A stretch of DNA of 64,000 nt. Origin: Bacteroides sp. (GTDB taxonomy: Bacteria; Bacillota; Clostridia; Oscillospirales; Acutalibacteraceae). The stretch's first letter is position 1. The number at the start of each line of letters is the position of its first letter. The notes beneath the pieces were generated by a model, which saw only the letters and a program-made list of their open reading frames with translations, had not been told where the DNA came from and searched no databases. Below, one piece after another: positions 34,713 to 43,978 of this stretch. The DNA lies in contig JAMPEQ010000008.1 in the NCBI GenBank assembly GCA_023665085.1, positions 1 through 64,000 on the forward strand, read 5' to 3'. A program made the position numbers and the translations under genes.

Positions 34713-34748
34713 AAAAAGCCTTTAGATTTTTATTCTAAAGGCTCTTTT
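34713..34748. terminator. Bidirectional terminator overlapping the SIS gene 3' end
   Basis: AGCCTTTAGA (34717-34726) and TCTAAAGGCT (34734-34743) form a 10-bp stem. The minus-strand arm encodes the last codons of the SIS protein and the stop codon lies in the loop. Confidence 0.8.
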
Positions 34749-35785
34749 TCTGTGTCATTTTTATTTAATAATGAGTATGCTAAAAGCTGAATGATTATAC
34801 AGCTGATGATTGGGTTTAACAGTGGAATTGTTTCTTCATAGCTGATTGTTGTAATATGTTCAATATTGATGTTTGCGGGAAGAATTAGTATATTCGGATT
34901 GATATTTTGCAGAACTGCTTTGTTTGAATCAATGCAGGAGGTTAATGCAATGATATTTTTGTCTGTGCAGTTTTCCTTAAGTCTGTCCAGAGGAATTGCA
35001 TTAACGTGATTTTTTAAAGCTTTTGAAAATACATCTGATGCATATATACTCTGTGCAAAGTCCACATTTGTACCCGTTATTATCAGCTCTTCAGAATTAA
35101 TTCTTGTGCTGGCTTGTGCAATAATCTTCTTTGCGGATAAAACCGTATCAATTTTCTGATGGATTGACAGCAGTGAATTTACGGCAACACTTTTATATAA
35201 ATCTGTAACGACCTTGTTTTTGTCTCCGATATATATGGACAGCATTGATAAAATCAAGTATTTCATTATGAAATCTGCCGATGTAAAATCTCCTTTTTCA
35301 TTAATATTAAGATTAATTGTATTTTCAGTATTTCCATATTGACTGCATATTTGTATGAATTTAGCACCGCTGGTTTTTATCCTTGCAAGAGAAGATTTTA
35401 CATCATTACTATCATGATTTTTTTCCAGAATGATAACAAGAGTGTTCTTATCAAGTATGGGATTTGAAAAATTAAATTCAAAAACGCTTTCCGCAGCAGT
35501 GATTGTGTCGCATAGAACTTCAAAATTATATGCTCCTGATAAAGCTAAAGCGTAATCGTTTGCGTTACCAATAATATAAATTCTCTTTATTTTGCTAAAA
35601 TTGATTTTAATTTCATCAAAACTAATTTTTCCCATTTTAATATGCTGGTCAATAAGCTTTTTCACCATGTAAGCTTGAGTGAAAATTTCTTTCTCGGTGT
35701 AGCTTTTATATCCGTCAAGTCCATATTCTTCTCTAATTTCTTCGTTTTCTTTTTCCCTGCGTATAAAGAATTTTCTTTTTTTCAT
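34730..35785 (-). CDS. GlmS-like SIS-domain protein without glutaminase domain
   Basis: 351 aa. Two SIS domains (about 60-190 and 215-340). The beginning (YKSYTEKEIFTQAYMVKKLI) and the end (ETIPLLNPIISCIIIQLLAYSL) resemble the isomerase half of glucosamine-6-phosphate synthase, but the glutaminase domain is absent. Conserved sugar-phosphate-loop serines/threonines are poorly kept, so it may bind rather than convert a sugar phosphate. It starts two bases after the spoIIE stop and is very likely co-expressed with it. Role unknown. Confidence 0.7.
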   Translation of the reverse strand: MKKRKFFIRREKENEEIREEYGLDGYKSYTEKEIFTQAYMVKKLIDQHIKMGKISFDEIKINFSKIKRIYIIGNANDYALALSGAYNFEVLCDTITAAESVFEFNFSNPILDKNTLVIILEKNHDSNDVKSSLARIKTSGAKFIQICSQYGNTENTINLNINEKGDFTSADFIMKYLILSMLSIYIGDKNKVVTDLYKSVAVNSLLSIHQKIDTVLSAKKIIAQASTRINSEELIITGTNVDFAQSIYASDVFSKALKNHVNAIPLDRLKENCTDKNIIALTSCIDSNKAVLQNINPNILILPANINIEHITTISYEETIPLLNPIISCIIIQLLAYSLLNKNDTEKEPLE

Positions 35786-35787
35786 TT

Positions 35788-37842
35788 TTACTCCCTGATC
35801 ATTTTTGCAACAATAACAGACATATCATCTCTGTGCCTGTCGTCACTGCTATTTACTGCTTCATTTAGTATAGCTTTAGCTTTTTCATTGGTTGTCTGAT
35901 ATTCGCTGAAGCTTATAAAATCCTCAAGCCATAATCCGCTTATATCGGTTATACCATCACTCATCATTATTATTTCATCACCGACATTTAATATCGTGGT
36001 GCGCTTTGCGAACTCTATTCCTCTCAAAATTCCTGCCGGCATAGAGCTTAGCTCACATTTTGTAAGCTTGTCATTTTTTACTATATAAGAGCGTGGTGCA
36101 CCTGCCTTGTAAAATTCACATTTTCCGGTAAATAAATCTATGCATGCACAATCAAGAGTGGCAAGACTTTCCTCGGTGCTCTTAACAAGCAGTGCACTGT
36201 TGACTACTTTTAAAGAAGAATCAAAACCAAAGCCTGCAGATAATAGCTTTGACAGCAGACCGGCACCCATAGCGCCGTCAAGTGCTGCACGGCTTCCTTT
36301 TCCCATGCCGTCACTGATTATAAAAATCATGTGTCCTCTGCCGTCGTTAATTGCCTTTACAGTATCACCGCATAATGTTCCTTCAGCTGTGTATTGTGCA
36401 AATCCGAAATCCATTTTGTATAACGGCTTTTCTATCATAGATAACAGCATTTGCCCCGATGAACAGCTGATTTTTCCATGTTGAAAATCTCTTCCGCATA
36501 TTTTTTCTATTTCATTTTTTATTTTGGGAGAGCTTAGTCCGTTAGTTTTTGCCGGAGTAAGAATTTCTATTCTTTGCCGATTGAATTTGTCTATTATTAC
36601 TGAAATGTTTTCCGGATATATGTCATATTCGCCAAGCATTCTGCGGATTTTTCCTGCAGATTTGTAGTCGAAAATTTCGGCATCATCAAATTCAAAAGCC
36701 AGATCACCCAGCATGTCCGAAATTGAAAAAAATTGATCTGCCGCCACCATTCTGAACTCACATTCCAAAGGCTCACTTTGATTTAATATATTGATTTTTT
36801 CTCTTACGGCTCTGACACTTTCACTTACCTGAGCCAAAGCACTTGAAGCAAATCTAAGCCTTACCACAAGGCTTTGTCTTAAACTGCCGTCAGGAGCAAT
36901 ATCTGCACCGCTCTCTAAAAAGTCGCTTATTTTTTCTGTGATTACTTCAGGAATAAGGCAGAGAATTACTGATGCAATTATGCTTTCAATTATACAGCAT
37001 AGCGAAAAACTGCCGAGATTAGCGGCAACTGCAAAGAATGTTATCGAAACGGTAAAAGCGCAGCCGATACTGAAGCATGAAAGTGATGTGAAAAGTCCTG
37101 CCGCAAGTGTTGAAAATGCGTATGCACCTATTAGAAATAAACTGTTTTCTCTGCTTATTCCAAGGGCAAAGCCAAGTCCCAGTGCAATTATAAGGCTCTG
37201 CTGAAGTGAACCGTATCTGCTTACTAAAAGTATAGCGAGAATTGCAATTATTCTGGCAGGTGCAACACCCATTATTTCAAAAAAGGACAGTCCTGACAAA
37301 AGCAGTGAGCAGGATATCAGCAGACAGCTTAAATCAGTTACAGGCAGAGCCTTGTACTTGAGTCTTTGTATATTGCATCGTGTAGCTTTAAAGAAAAAGA
37401 AGCTTCCTCCTGCAGCCAGAATTGCCTCTCCCGCAGTAAGTGCATATGAGGCGATAACTGCATTTGTGCGTAAGTTCATAACAATTCCCGTGGCGAAAAC
37501 AGCAGAAAAGGACAGTAGCATAGGAAGATAAATTTTGTTGTGGCCGCCGAATATGTTTATTGCAAATGTTCCAAGTGCACATATTAAAACGGCACTGAAA
37601 TATCGTATTGCCGTCTCATTTTGATTAAAAAGAATATATCCAAGTCCTGCACCGACTGTGGAAAACAAAAAATTTTTTTTGCTTGATACAGTGATTGCAG
37701 ATACCGCAAAGGGACTGCATCCCCCTATAACCGACGAAAAGCTAAGCACAAAGGAAACAAGCATCCATAATATGTATCTTGCCCATAAAAATAAATTCTT
37801 TTTGCCGGTGTTTTTTATTGATATTTTTTCTTTTAAAGCCAT
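35788..37842 (-). CDS. spoIIE: Stage II sporulation protein E (SpoIIE)
   Basis: 684 aa, shorter than the ~820 of Bacillus. About ten N-terminal membrane helices (about 20-295), a central regulatory region, and a C-terminal PP2C phosphatase (about 470-684) with ISDGMGKG and MMSDGITD metal motifs. It dephosphorylates SpoIIAA to activate sigma-F in the forespore and acts at the polar septum. A TATAAT (37868-37863) lies upstream without a good -35, as expected for a Spo0A-activated promoter, though no clear 0A box was confirmed. Confidence 0.93.
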   Translation of the reverse strand: MALKEKISIKNTGKKNLFLWARYILWMLVSFVLSFSSVIGGCSPFAVSAITVSSKKNFLFSTVGAGLGYILFNQNETAIRYFSAVLICALGTFAINIFGGHNKIYLPMLLSFSAVFATGIVMNLRTNAVIASYALTAGEAILAAGGSFFFFKATRCNIQRLKYKALPVTDLSCLLISCSLLLSGLSFFEIMGVAPARIIAILAILLVSRYGSLQQSLIIALGLGFALGISRENSLFLIGAYAFSTLAAGLFTSLSCFSIGCAFTVSITFFAVAANLGSFSLCCIIESIIASVILCLIPEVITEKISDFLESGADIAPDGSLRQSLVVRLRFASSALAQVSESVRAVREKINILNQSEPLECEFRMVAADQFFSISDMLGDLAFEFDDAEIFDYKSAGKIRRMLGEYDIYPENISVIIDKFNRQRIEILTPAKTNGLSSPKIKNEIEKICGRDFQHGKISCSSGQMLLSMIEKPLYKMDFGFAQYTAEGTLCGDTVKAINDGRGHMIFIISDGMGKGSRAALDGAMGAGLLSKLLSAGFGFDSSLKVVNSALLVKSTEESLATLDCACIDLFTGKCEFYKAGAPRSYIVKNDKLTKCELSSMPAGILRGIEFAKRTTILNVGDEIIMMSDGITDISGLWLEDFISFSEYQTTNEKAKAILNEAVNSSDDRHRDDMSVIVAKMIRE

Positions 37843-37986
37843 TTTTACACATCCTTGAGGTTATTATATTCTTGTATATGTGCAAAATATGTAGGATTTC
37901 ATTTGTAGAAAAATATAATTTTTACGGTTTATTGCAAAGATTTTGGTAAATTTTTATAAATTGCATCTGATGAGTATATAATAATG

Positions 37987-38015
37987 TTGATTTTATTAAC
38001 TTAATTATGTATAAT
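37987..38015 (+). promoter_or_regulatory. Promoter of smsC-smsB
   Basis: TTGATT (37987-37992), a 17-bp spacer and TATAAT (38010-38015), about 38 bp ahead of the smsC start. Confidence 0.65.
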
Positions 38016-38052
38016 GCTATTGATTATTTAATTTCTCAAAGGAGATTTTTTA

Positions 38053-38775
38053 ATGCTTGAACTGAAGAATATTACGTTTAGCGTTATGGAAAACGGTAAG
38101 GAAAAGATTATTATTGATGATCTCAGCTATACAGTGGAGGATAATAAGTTTACTGTTATTACAGGTCCTAACGGAGGAGGCAAATCTACTCTTGCTAAGC
38201 TGATTGCAGGTATAGAAAAGCCCACAAGCGGTAAAATTTTATATAATGGTAAGGACATTACAGACCTTGATATTACAGAAAGGGCAAAGCTTGGAATAAG
38301 CTATGCTTTTCAGCAGCCTGTCAGATTTAAGGGTATAAAGGTTATTGATTTAATTCGACTTGCAGCAGGTGAAAGACTTTCTGCAGCAGGTGCATGTGAA
38401 TATCTGTCAGAGGTAGGATTATGTGCAAGGGATTATATCAACCGTGATGTTGACGGCTCTCTTTCAGGCGGTGAGCTTAAGAGAATTGAAATTGCAGGTG
38501 TGCTTGCAAGAAAAACACCGCTGTCCGTTTTTGATGAACCGGAAGCAGGCATCGATCTTTGGAGCTTTAAAAATCTTATTAAGATTTTTGAAAATATGCA
38601 GGCAAAAAAAGAGAATACAATAATTATCATATCTCACCAGGAAAGAATTTTAAAAATTGCCGATGAAATTCTTGTGCTTTCTAATGGAAAAGTTAAATCC
38701 CATGGTTCAAAAGATGATATGATTGATACAGTTCTTGATACTGCAGGCAGCGGATGCCGTCTTTATAACGAATAA
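38053..38775 (+). CDS. smsC: SufC-like ATPase of the minimal SUF system (SmsC)
   Basis: 240 aa ATPase with Walker A GPNGGGKST (about 37-45), signature LSGGELKR and the Walker B/D-loop FDEPEAGIDLWSF, which is typical of SufC proteins rather than transport ATPases. It is paired with one SufB/D-like gene. This two-gene form matches the SMS (minimal SUF-like) Fe-S assembly system described in archaea and Clostridia. It powers cluster assembly with SmsB in the cytoplasm. Confidence 0.88.
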   Translation: MLELKNITFSVMENGKEKIIIDDLSYTVEDNKFTVITGPNGGGKSTLAKLIAGIEKPTSGKILYNGKDITDLDITERAKLGISYAFQQPVRFKGIKVIDLIRLAAGERLSAAGACEYLSEVGLCARDYINRDVDGSLSGGELKRIEIAGVLARKTPLSVFDEPEAGIDLWSFKNLIKIFENMQAKKENTIIIISHQERILKIADEILVLSNGKVKSHGSKDDMIDTVLDTAGSGCRLYNE

Positions 38776-38789
38776 AAGAGGAATACTAA

Positions 38790-39707
38790 ATGGATCAGAT
38801 ACAAAAGACATTACTTGAGCAGGTTGCAGATTTGCATGAAGTTCCAAGCGGTGCTTATAATATACGTGCAAATGGTGCAAGTGCCTCAAGAAATACAACT
38901 GCAAATATAGATATTGTTACTAAAACAGATAAATCAGGAATTGATATTATTATCAAGCCTGATACAAAAAATGAAAGTGTGCATATTCCTGTAATAATAA
39001 GTGAGAGCGGTCTGGAAGAGGTTGTGTACAACGATTTTTATATTGGTGAAAATGCAGATGTAGTTATTGTTGCAGGCTGCGGTATTCACAACAGCGGTGA
39101 CAAACGCTCAAAGCATGATGGTGTTCACAGCTTTCATATAGGCAAAAACGCAAGAGTAAAATATGTTGAAAAGCACTATGGTTCAGGTGACGGCACAGGT
39201 GAAAGGGTAATGAATCCTGAAACTATTGTAGAAATTGATGAAAACAGCTATCTTGAAATGGAAACCGTTCAAATTAAAGGCATAGATTCTACTAATCGTT
39301 TAACTAAAGCTACTCTTGGCAAAAATTCCAAGATTGTTATTACTGAAAAGCTTATGACACACGGAAACCAGATTGCCAATACAAGCTTTGAAGTTGATTT
39401 AAACGGCGAAGCTTCAAGTGCTAATGTAATTTCACGTTCAGTAGCTAAAGATAGTTCAAAGCAGGTTTTCCTGTCAAAAATTAACGGCAACAATAAATGC
39501 ACAGGTCATTCAGAGTGTGATGCAATTATTATGGGTAATGCTGTTATCAGTGCTATTCCTGAAATTACGGCAAATAATCTTGATGCTGCTCTTATTCATG
39601 AAGCTGCAATCGGAAAAATAGCAGGTGAGCAGATTATTAAGCTTATGACACTCGGACTTACTGCTCAGGAGGCAGAAGAACAGATTGTAAACGGCTTTCT
39701 TAAATAA
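38790..39707 (+). CDS. smsB: SufB/SufD-like scaffold of the minimal SUF system (SmsB)
   Basis: 305 aa, clearly shorter than SufB (~465) or SufD (~420). It holds the right-handed beta-helix core and C-terminal helical part that contacts the ATPase (DAALIHEAAIGKIAGEQI, matching the SufBD H-E-A region). Cysteines such as those in CGIH and NNKCTGHSECDA could hold a cluster. It starts 14 bp after smsC. No SufS/SufU genes are adjacent, consistent with the SMS arrangement, where sulfur may come from sulfide. Confidence 0.88.
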   Translation: MDQIQKTLLEQVADLHEVPSGAYNIRANGASASRNTTANIDIVTKTDKSGIDIIIKPDTKNESVHIPVIISESGLEEVVYNDFYIGENADVVIVAGCGIHNSGDKRSKHDGVHSFHIGKNARVKYVEKHYGSGDGTGERVMNPETIVEIDENSYLEMETVQIKGIDSTNRLTKATLGKNSKIVITEKLMTHGNQIANTSFEVDLNGEASSANVISRSVAKDSSKQVFLSKINGNNKCTGHSECDAIIMGNAVISAIPEITANNLDAALIHEAAIGKIAGEQIIKLMTLGLTAQEAEEQIVNGFLK

Positions 39708-39721
39708 TTGATATTGTATGA

Positions 39722-39760
39722 AAAACTCCCATTTGCATAAATTTGCAAATGGGAGTTTTA
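39722..39760. terminator. Bidirectional terminator after smsB
   Basis: AAACTCCCATTTGCA and TTGCAAATGGGAGTTT form a 14-15 bp stem with flanking A and T runs, between convergent genes. Confidence 0.85.
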
Positions 39761-41113
39761 TTATGTCAACTTATTGAATGCTGTTAAATTTTCTTTTTCG
39801 TCAAATATAAGAATTATTATTTCAGAGCAATTGTTTCCGTCAAGTGTAGAATTGTCCTGATAACCTAATGTATATGAGCTTCCTGTATCGTCAATTGTGA
39901 TATTTAGAGAATAAGGGTTAAAAGAAATCATTTTTTCAATAATTTCTGTTTTATTCATATTTTGTAAATCACCGGTGTTAATATTTCTTAATTCCTCGAT
40001 TTCATTTTTATCAAGATAGCTGTTGCTGTAAAGAACAATATCGGTAAGTCCATCGGCAAGTCCGAATACGTTTGGATATATAATTGAGTTGCACCTTGGC
40101 CTTACATCAATGTGATAATAGCCTATTTTGCTGTAATCATCTTCATAATACTCACTGTCTTCATAAGTAATTTCAAAAACTGCATTATAGTCTGTTACAT
40201 TGTAAAATCCACCGCTTTCAACTTCTCCCTCAAGATTTTTATAATCATAAGGTGCTTTTAAAGTATATGGTTTAAGCAGAGAGTTTACCTCAGTAGTTTG
40301 AGCATTTTGTTCAATAGTAATAGCTGTATTTAAAGCTTTTTTATAATCGGTATATGAGTTTTTTAACACATTAATATAAAATATACTGCATGCAATACAG
40401 ATTATAATATTAATCACTATCATAATTTTTGTAATTATATATAGTGTATCACGTGTTTTCAAATCATTTTTACTGTTTTTACAGTTTGCAAGCCTGTTGC
40501 AGTATATGAAATTAAAAAGCATATTTGCAAATGGAATAATAGCTGCAAAAGCAATTGATGCAGTAGCAAGATTACAGCAGGTGCCCCAAATTTCAGAGCC
40601 GAATGTATTAGTTTCAAATATTCCCAAATATTCACCAAGGTCCGCTATGGCAAAATCAAGCTGTGTAAAAGCAGAGGTACACAGTGCCATAAACAAAGAT
40701 AACACAGAACAAAAACGATTTTTCCATTTTATATTAAGAAATGAGTAGATAAGAATTACTGCTGTTCCAAGGCTTAGCTTAGCAATGATAAATGAAAAAT
40801 GCTCGTTTGTAATGTCATTATAAGCACTGATTGTTGAGCGAATTATGAAAAGTAATATGATAGTAACTATTGATGAAATCATGCCTCTTGTAAAGTTTAT
40901 TTCATTGTGAACTTTAGAAAGCATTTCGCCTGTTTCCTCATATTCACCCATACATTCTACAGCTTTTGCTTCTGCAGTGTCCTGCTCATATCCGATTTTT
41001 TGATAAAATTCCTGATTAGTTTCAATATGATCGGATAATTCCTGCTGTATGGCGGAAGCTTTTGTACTGCTTATATTTTTTGTTACAGCATCAATATATT
41101 TTTTCTTGTCCAT
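39761..41113 (-). CDS. HAAS-type membrane protein paired with PadR
   Basis: 450 aa. The N-terminal ~70 residues (ISSTKASAIQQELSDHIETNQEFY, then CMGEYEETGEMLS) match the HAAS/DUF1700-type helical domain found in membrane proteins encoded next to PadR regulators. Five or six membrane helices (about 75-255) follow, then a ~190-residue extracellular region rich in Tyr, Asp and Asn. It starts directly at the PadR stop. Likely a membrane partner of the regulator in an envelope-stress or signalling pair; the exact job is unknown. Confidence 0.72.
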   Translation of the reverse strand: MDKKKYIDAVTKNISSTKASAIQQELSDHIETNQEFYQKIGYEQDTAEAKAVECMGEYEETGEMLSKVHNEINFTRGMISSIVTIILLFIIRSTISAYNDITNEHFSFIIAKLSLGTAVILIYSFLNIKWKNRFCSVLSLFMALCTSAFTQLDFAIADLGEYLGIFETNTFGSEIWGTCCNLATASIAFAAIIPFANMLFNFIYCNRLANCKNSKNDLKTRDTLYIITKIMIVINIIICIACSIFYINVLKNSYTDYKKALNTAITIEQNAQTTEVNSLLKPYTLKAPYDYKNLEGEVESGGFYNVTDYNAVFEITYEDSEYYEDDYSKIGYYHIDVRPRCNSIIYPNVFGLADGLTDIVLYSNSYLDKNEIEELRNINTGDLQNMNKTEIIEKMISFNPYSLNITIDDTGSSYTLGYQDNSTLDGNNCSEIIILIFDEKENLTAFNKLT

Positions 41114-41440
41114 TTACCCAAAGTTCAAAACCATATTAACTGATTTTGAGTATTCCTTCCATTCAGATTTTTTGCTCTGCAGTTCCTTCACTCCTTTTTT
41201 TGTTATATGATAATATTTTCTGTTTCGGTTTTCATAGAGCTCCCAATAGCTGTCTACAAATCCATTTTCTTCGAGAGAGTGGAGAATAGGGTACATTGAG
41301 CCTTCTTTCAGTGAAAATGCACCTTGACTGCGAACATCTATTTCTTTAACAATTTTATATCCATACATATCCTCTTTTTCAAGCACTGATAAAATCAATG
41401 TAGCCGTACTGCCTTTTATAAGCTCTTTGCTGAACTTCAT
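41114..41440 (-). CDS. PadR-family transcriptional regulator
   Basis: 108 aa. Winged helix with the PadR pattern: TLILSVLEKEDMYGYKI, then SLKEGSMYPILHSLEENGF and YYHITKKG. PadR proteins usually repress a linked membrane-protein gene. The HAAS protein gene follows with no gap, so the two form an operon that it probably controls. Confidence 0.92.
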   Translation of the reverse strand: MKFSKELIKGSTATLILSVLEKEDMYGYKIVKEIDVRSQGAFSLKEGSMYPILHSLEENGFVDSYWELYENRNRKYYHITKKGVKELQSKKSEWKEYSKSVNMVLNFG

Positions 41441-41587
41441 GATTTAACACTCCTTTATTAATATATCGTTTATCTATATACATCATAATCCTATGTATTT
41501 AATTTGTCAATAGCTATAATTTATACAATTATTAAAATTAGTATAATTTAGTTGATAAATAACAATTGTTGTGTTATATTTTTATCT

Positions 41588-42247
41588 ATGAAATATAAAT
41601 ATGAATTACATTGCCATACGGGATGTGTTTCACGATGTGGCAGAATAGAACCTGAAGAAATTGTAAAATTGTATAAAGAAAAGGGTTATAGCGGTATTGT
41701 TGTTACAGATCACTATAGTCCTATGACGTTTACTCCTAATTGGTGTCCGCAGAAACAGATAGATTTTTATTTGTCAGGCTACAGAAGGATGAAAGCCGCA
41801 GCAGGCAGTGATTTTACTGTGCTTCTCGGCATAGAGCTAAGGCATTATTTTACTGCAAATGATTATTTGATTTATGGCGTGGATGAGGATTTCCTATATA
41901 ATTCTGGAAATCTGATGACTGTATGGGAAAAGAAAGTTTTTAAAATAGCTCATGAAAGAGGATATCTTGTTTTTCAGGCTCATCCTTTCAGAGTCGGTAT
42001 AAGACGCTGTAATCCTGATTTTATTGACGGTGTTGAGATTTATAACGGTAAGACTGATAAAATTTCAAATGATAAAGCACGTGATTGGGCATATGAAAAT
42101 AATAAGCTGGTCTGCTCAGGCTCTGATTTTCACACTCTGTCAAATCTTGCAAAAGGCGGTATAATAACAGACAGAAAGATTGAGTCTAATGCTGATTTGC
42201 TGGAGATTTTAAGAACTCAGAATTTTGAATTGATAGAGAAGTATTAA
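41588..42247 (+). CDS. PHP-domain metal-dependent phosphoesterase
   Basis: 219 aa. PHP motifs LHCHTGCVSRCG (about 6), VVTDHY (about 40), the E of GIELRH, AHPFR and GSDFHTL supply the metal-binding His/Asp/Glu set. Enzymes of this compact type hydrolyse phosphoesters such as short oligonucleotides or histidinol phosphate-like compounds; the substrate is not clear. ATG 41588 has no obvious ribosome site; a TATAAT at about 41541-41546 implies a ~35-nt leader. The YeiH gene follows after 14 bp. Confidence 0.82.
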   Translation: MKYKYELHCHTGCVSRCGRIEPEEIVKLYKEKGYSGIVVTDHYSPMTFTPNWCPQKQIDFYLSGYRRMKAAAGSDFTVLLGIELRHYFTANDYLIYGVDEDFLYNSGNLMTVWEKKVFKIAHERGYLVFQAHPFRVGIRRCNPDFIDGVEIYNGKTDKISNDKARDWAYENNKLVCSGSDFHTLSNLAKGGIITDRKIESNADLLEILRTQNFELIEKY

Positions 42248-42261
42248 TCAGGAGGAGAAAA

Positions 42262-43347
42262 ATGAATTTTATTAAAAAGAATTGTCCGGGTATATTAATA
42301 TGTGCTGTGATTGCAGGGTTATCGACTTTTTTAGCTACTTTAAAAATAGGCAGCTTTTCATTTGAAGTTATCGGTGCACCTGTTTTCGCAATACTTATTG
42401 GTATGATAATTACTGCAATTAACGGTAAATTTGCTGTTTCTGATAAATTTAAGAGCGGTATAGCTTTTACATCAAAAAAGATTCTGCAGTGGGCTGTAAT
42501 TATTTTAGGCTTCAGCCTTAATTTAGGAACTATTGTAAAGGTTGGAAATCAAAGCCTGCCCGTAATTATCTGCACAATACTTACGTCACTGATTGTTGCC
42601 ATGCTGCTTATGAAGGTTATGAAAATAGATAAAAAGGTTGCATGTCTAATAGGTGTTGGTTCATCAATTTGCGGCGGTTCTGCAATTGCGGCAACTGCAC
42701 CTGTAATTGATGCTGATGACGAAGAGGTGGCACAGTCAATTTCAGTAATATTCATTTTTAATGTTATAGCAGCATTGATTTTTCCGACACTCGGCAGTCA
42801 TATAGGACTTGGCAGTGAAGGCTTTGCAATATTTGCAGGAACGGCTGTAAATGATACTTCTTCTGTAACAGCTGCCGCTTCCACGGCAGAAAGTATATAT
42901 GGTGTTGATGGTATACTTTCATATGCGGTAACGGTTAAGCTTACCAGAACACTTGCCATTATTCCTATCACCTTGGTACTGGCATTTATCAGAACAAAGA
43001 GAGCAAAAAAATCAGGCGGAGAAGGTAAAAAAGTTTCTTTCAAACAGATTTTTCCATTCTTCATTTTGTATTTTATTGCCGCTGCAGTAATTACAACGGT
43101 TATCGGCTTAATTCCGGAAAGCAGTTTTACAGTATTCTACAATGATACATTTGTAGGTATAGCCAAATGGCTTGCAAAGTTTTTCATTGCAATGGCAATG
43201 TGTGCAATAGGACTTAATACAAATATTGTAAATCTTGTTAAAAAAGGCGGAAAGCCGATTTTACTCGGTTTTTGCTGCTGGGCAGCAATTACTTTGGTTT
43301 CATTGGGTGTTCAGAGTCTCACTCATATTTATGGTACAAATTTATAA
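42262..43347 (+). CDS. yeiH: YeiH-family putative sulfate exporter
   Basis: 361 aa with about ten membrane segments and the PF03601/UPF0324 signatures GFSLNLG, GVGSSICGGSAIAA and GTAVNDTSSVTAA. Family members are annotated as putative sulfate or taurine-related exporters; direct evidence is limited. The ribosome site AGGAGGAG precedes the ATG. It forms a small unit with the PHP protein gene, without an obvious shared pathway. Confidence 0.87.
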   Translation: MNFIKKNCPGILICAVIAGLSTFLATLKIGSFSFEVIGAPVFAILIGMIITAINGKFAVSDKFKSGIAFTSKKILQWAVIILGFSLNLGTIVKVGNQSLPVIICTILTSLIVAMLLMKVMKIDKKVACLIGVGSSICGGSAIAATAPVIDADDEEVAQSISVIFIFNVIAALIFPTLGSHIGLGSEGFAIFAGTAVNDTSSVTAAASTAESIYGVDGILSYAVTVKLTRTLAIIPITLVLAFIRTKRAKKSGGEGKKVSFKQIFPFFILYFIAAAVITTVIGLIPESSFTVFYNDTFVGIAKWLAKFFIAMAMCAIGLNTNIVNLVKKGGKPILLGFCCWAAITLVSLGVQSLTHIYGTNL

Positions 43348-43356
43348 TAAAATAAT

Positions 43357-43414
43357 AACAGCAGGATTGATTAACAGTGTTACAACACCTCAGTTAATTA
43401 GTCCTGCTGTTTAT
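43357..43414. terminator. Terminator at the end of the polysaccharide operon and yeiH
   Basis: AACAGCAGGA (43357-43366) pairs with TCCTGCTGTT (43402-43411), extended by TTAAC/GTTAA. The minus-strand arm encodes the last codons of the VanZ-like protein. Confidence 0.75.
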
Positions 43415-43978
43415 TTTGTCCGTTATGATGTTTATTAGTATAAATATTAATGCTCCGATTAATCCGGCTGCAGTGTTTAAAACCAAATCGGAAATCTGAA
43501 AAGTTCCTTTACTGAAAATCAGCTGATTTATTTCTATAAACAGTGAAAGTAAAAAAGTAAAAAGTGTGGATTTTATTATCATATCTGCTTTGCTTTTGAA
43601 TTTACTGCCAAATGCAAACAGAATTAAGAAAGAATAGGGAATAAAGACAAGAATATTTCCAAAAGCATCCTCGTAGTTTAATCCGGTATAACCTCTTATA
43701 TACATTTTCCAGCCTCCAAGTACTTTAGAGAGAGGCTCATAAATGCTTTCTCTGCCAAACACTGCACGATAAAGCAAAATATAAAGATATGTAAAAAAAT
43801 ATATTTGAAATCTGAATTCTCTGCTTTGTTTTAAACTTCTGTAAAAAAGTTTAGCAGAGGATTTTATATTTTTTTCTTTAACCAGAATTGATGAAAATGT
43901 AATAAAAACAGCTATAATCAGTCCTAACGGAAGGCTGGAATATAGTGTTTTTATCAGGTCCATTATCATGTATTTCAT
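43394..43978 (-). CDS. VanZ-like membrane protein
   Basis: 194 aa with five membrane segments and the VanZ signatures NILVFIPYSFLI and FIEINQLIFSKGTFQISDLVLNTAAGLIG. VanZ proteins accompany teicoplanin resistance, but most homologues have unknown envelope roles. It overlaps the glycosyltransferase stop by one base and is the last gene of the polysaccharide operon. Confidence 0.85.
   Translation of the reverse strand: MKYMIMDLIKTLYSSLPLGLIIAVFITFSSILVKEKNIKSSAKLFYRSLKQSREFRFQIYFFTYLYILLYRAVFGRESIYEPLSKVLGGWKMYIRGYTGLNYEDAFGNILVFIPYSFLILFAFGSKFKSKADMIIKSTLFTFLLSLFIEINQLIFSKGTFQISDLVLNTAAGLIGALIFILINIITDKINSRTN

Noticed and set aside
38053..38775. ABC transporter ATPase
   Set aside because: The FDEPEAGIDLW motif and the adjoining SufB/D-like gene identify it as a Fe-S assembly ATPase, not a transporter part.
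43394..43978. Glycopeptide resistance gene vanZ
   Set aside because: VanZ-like proteins are widespread envelope proteins. No vanHAX genes are near, and the gene ends a polysaccharide operon.
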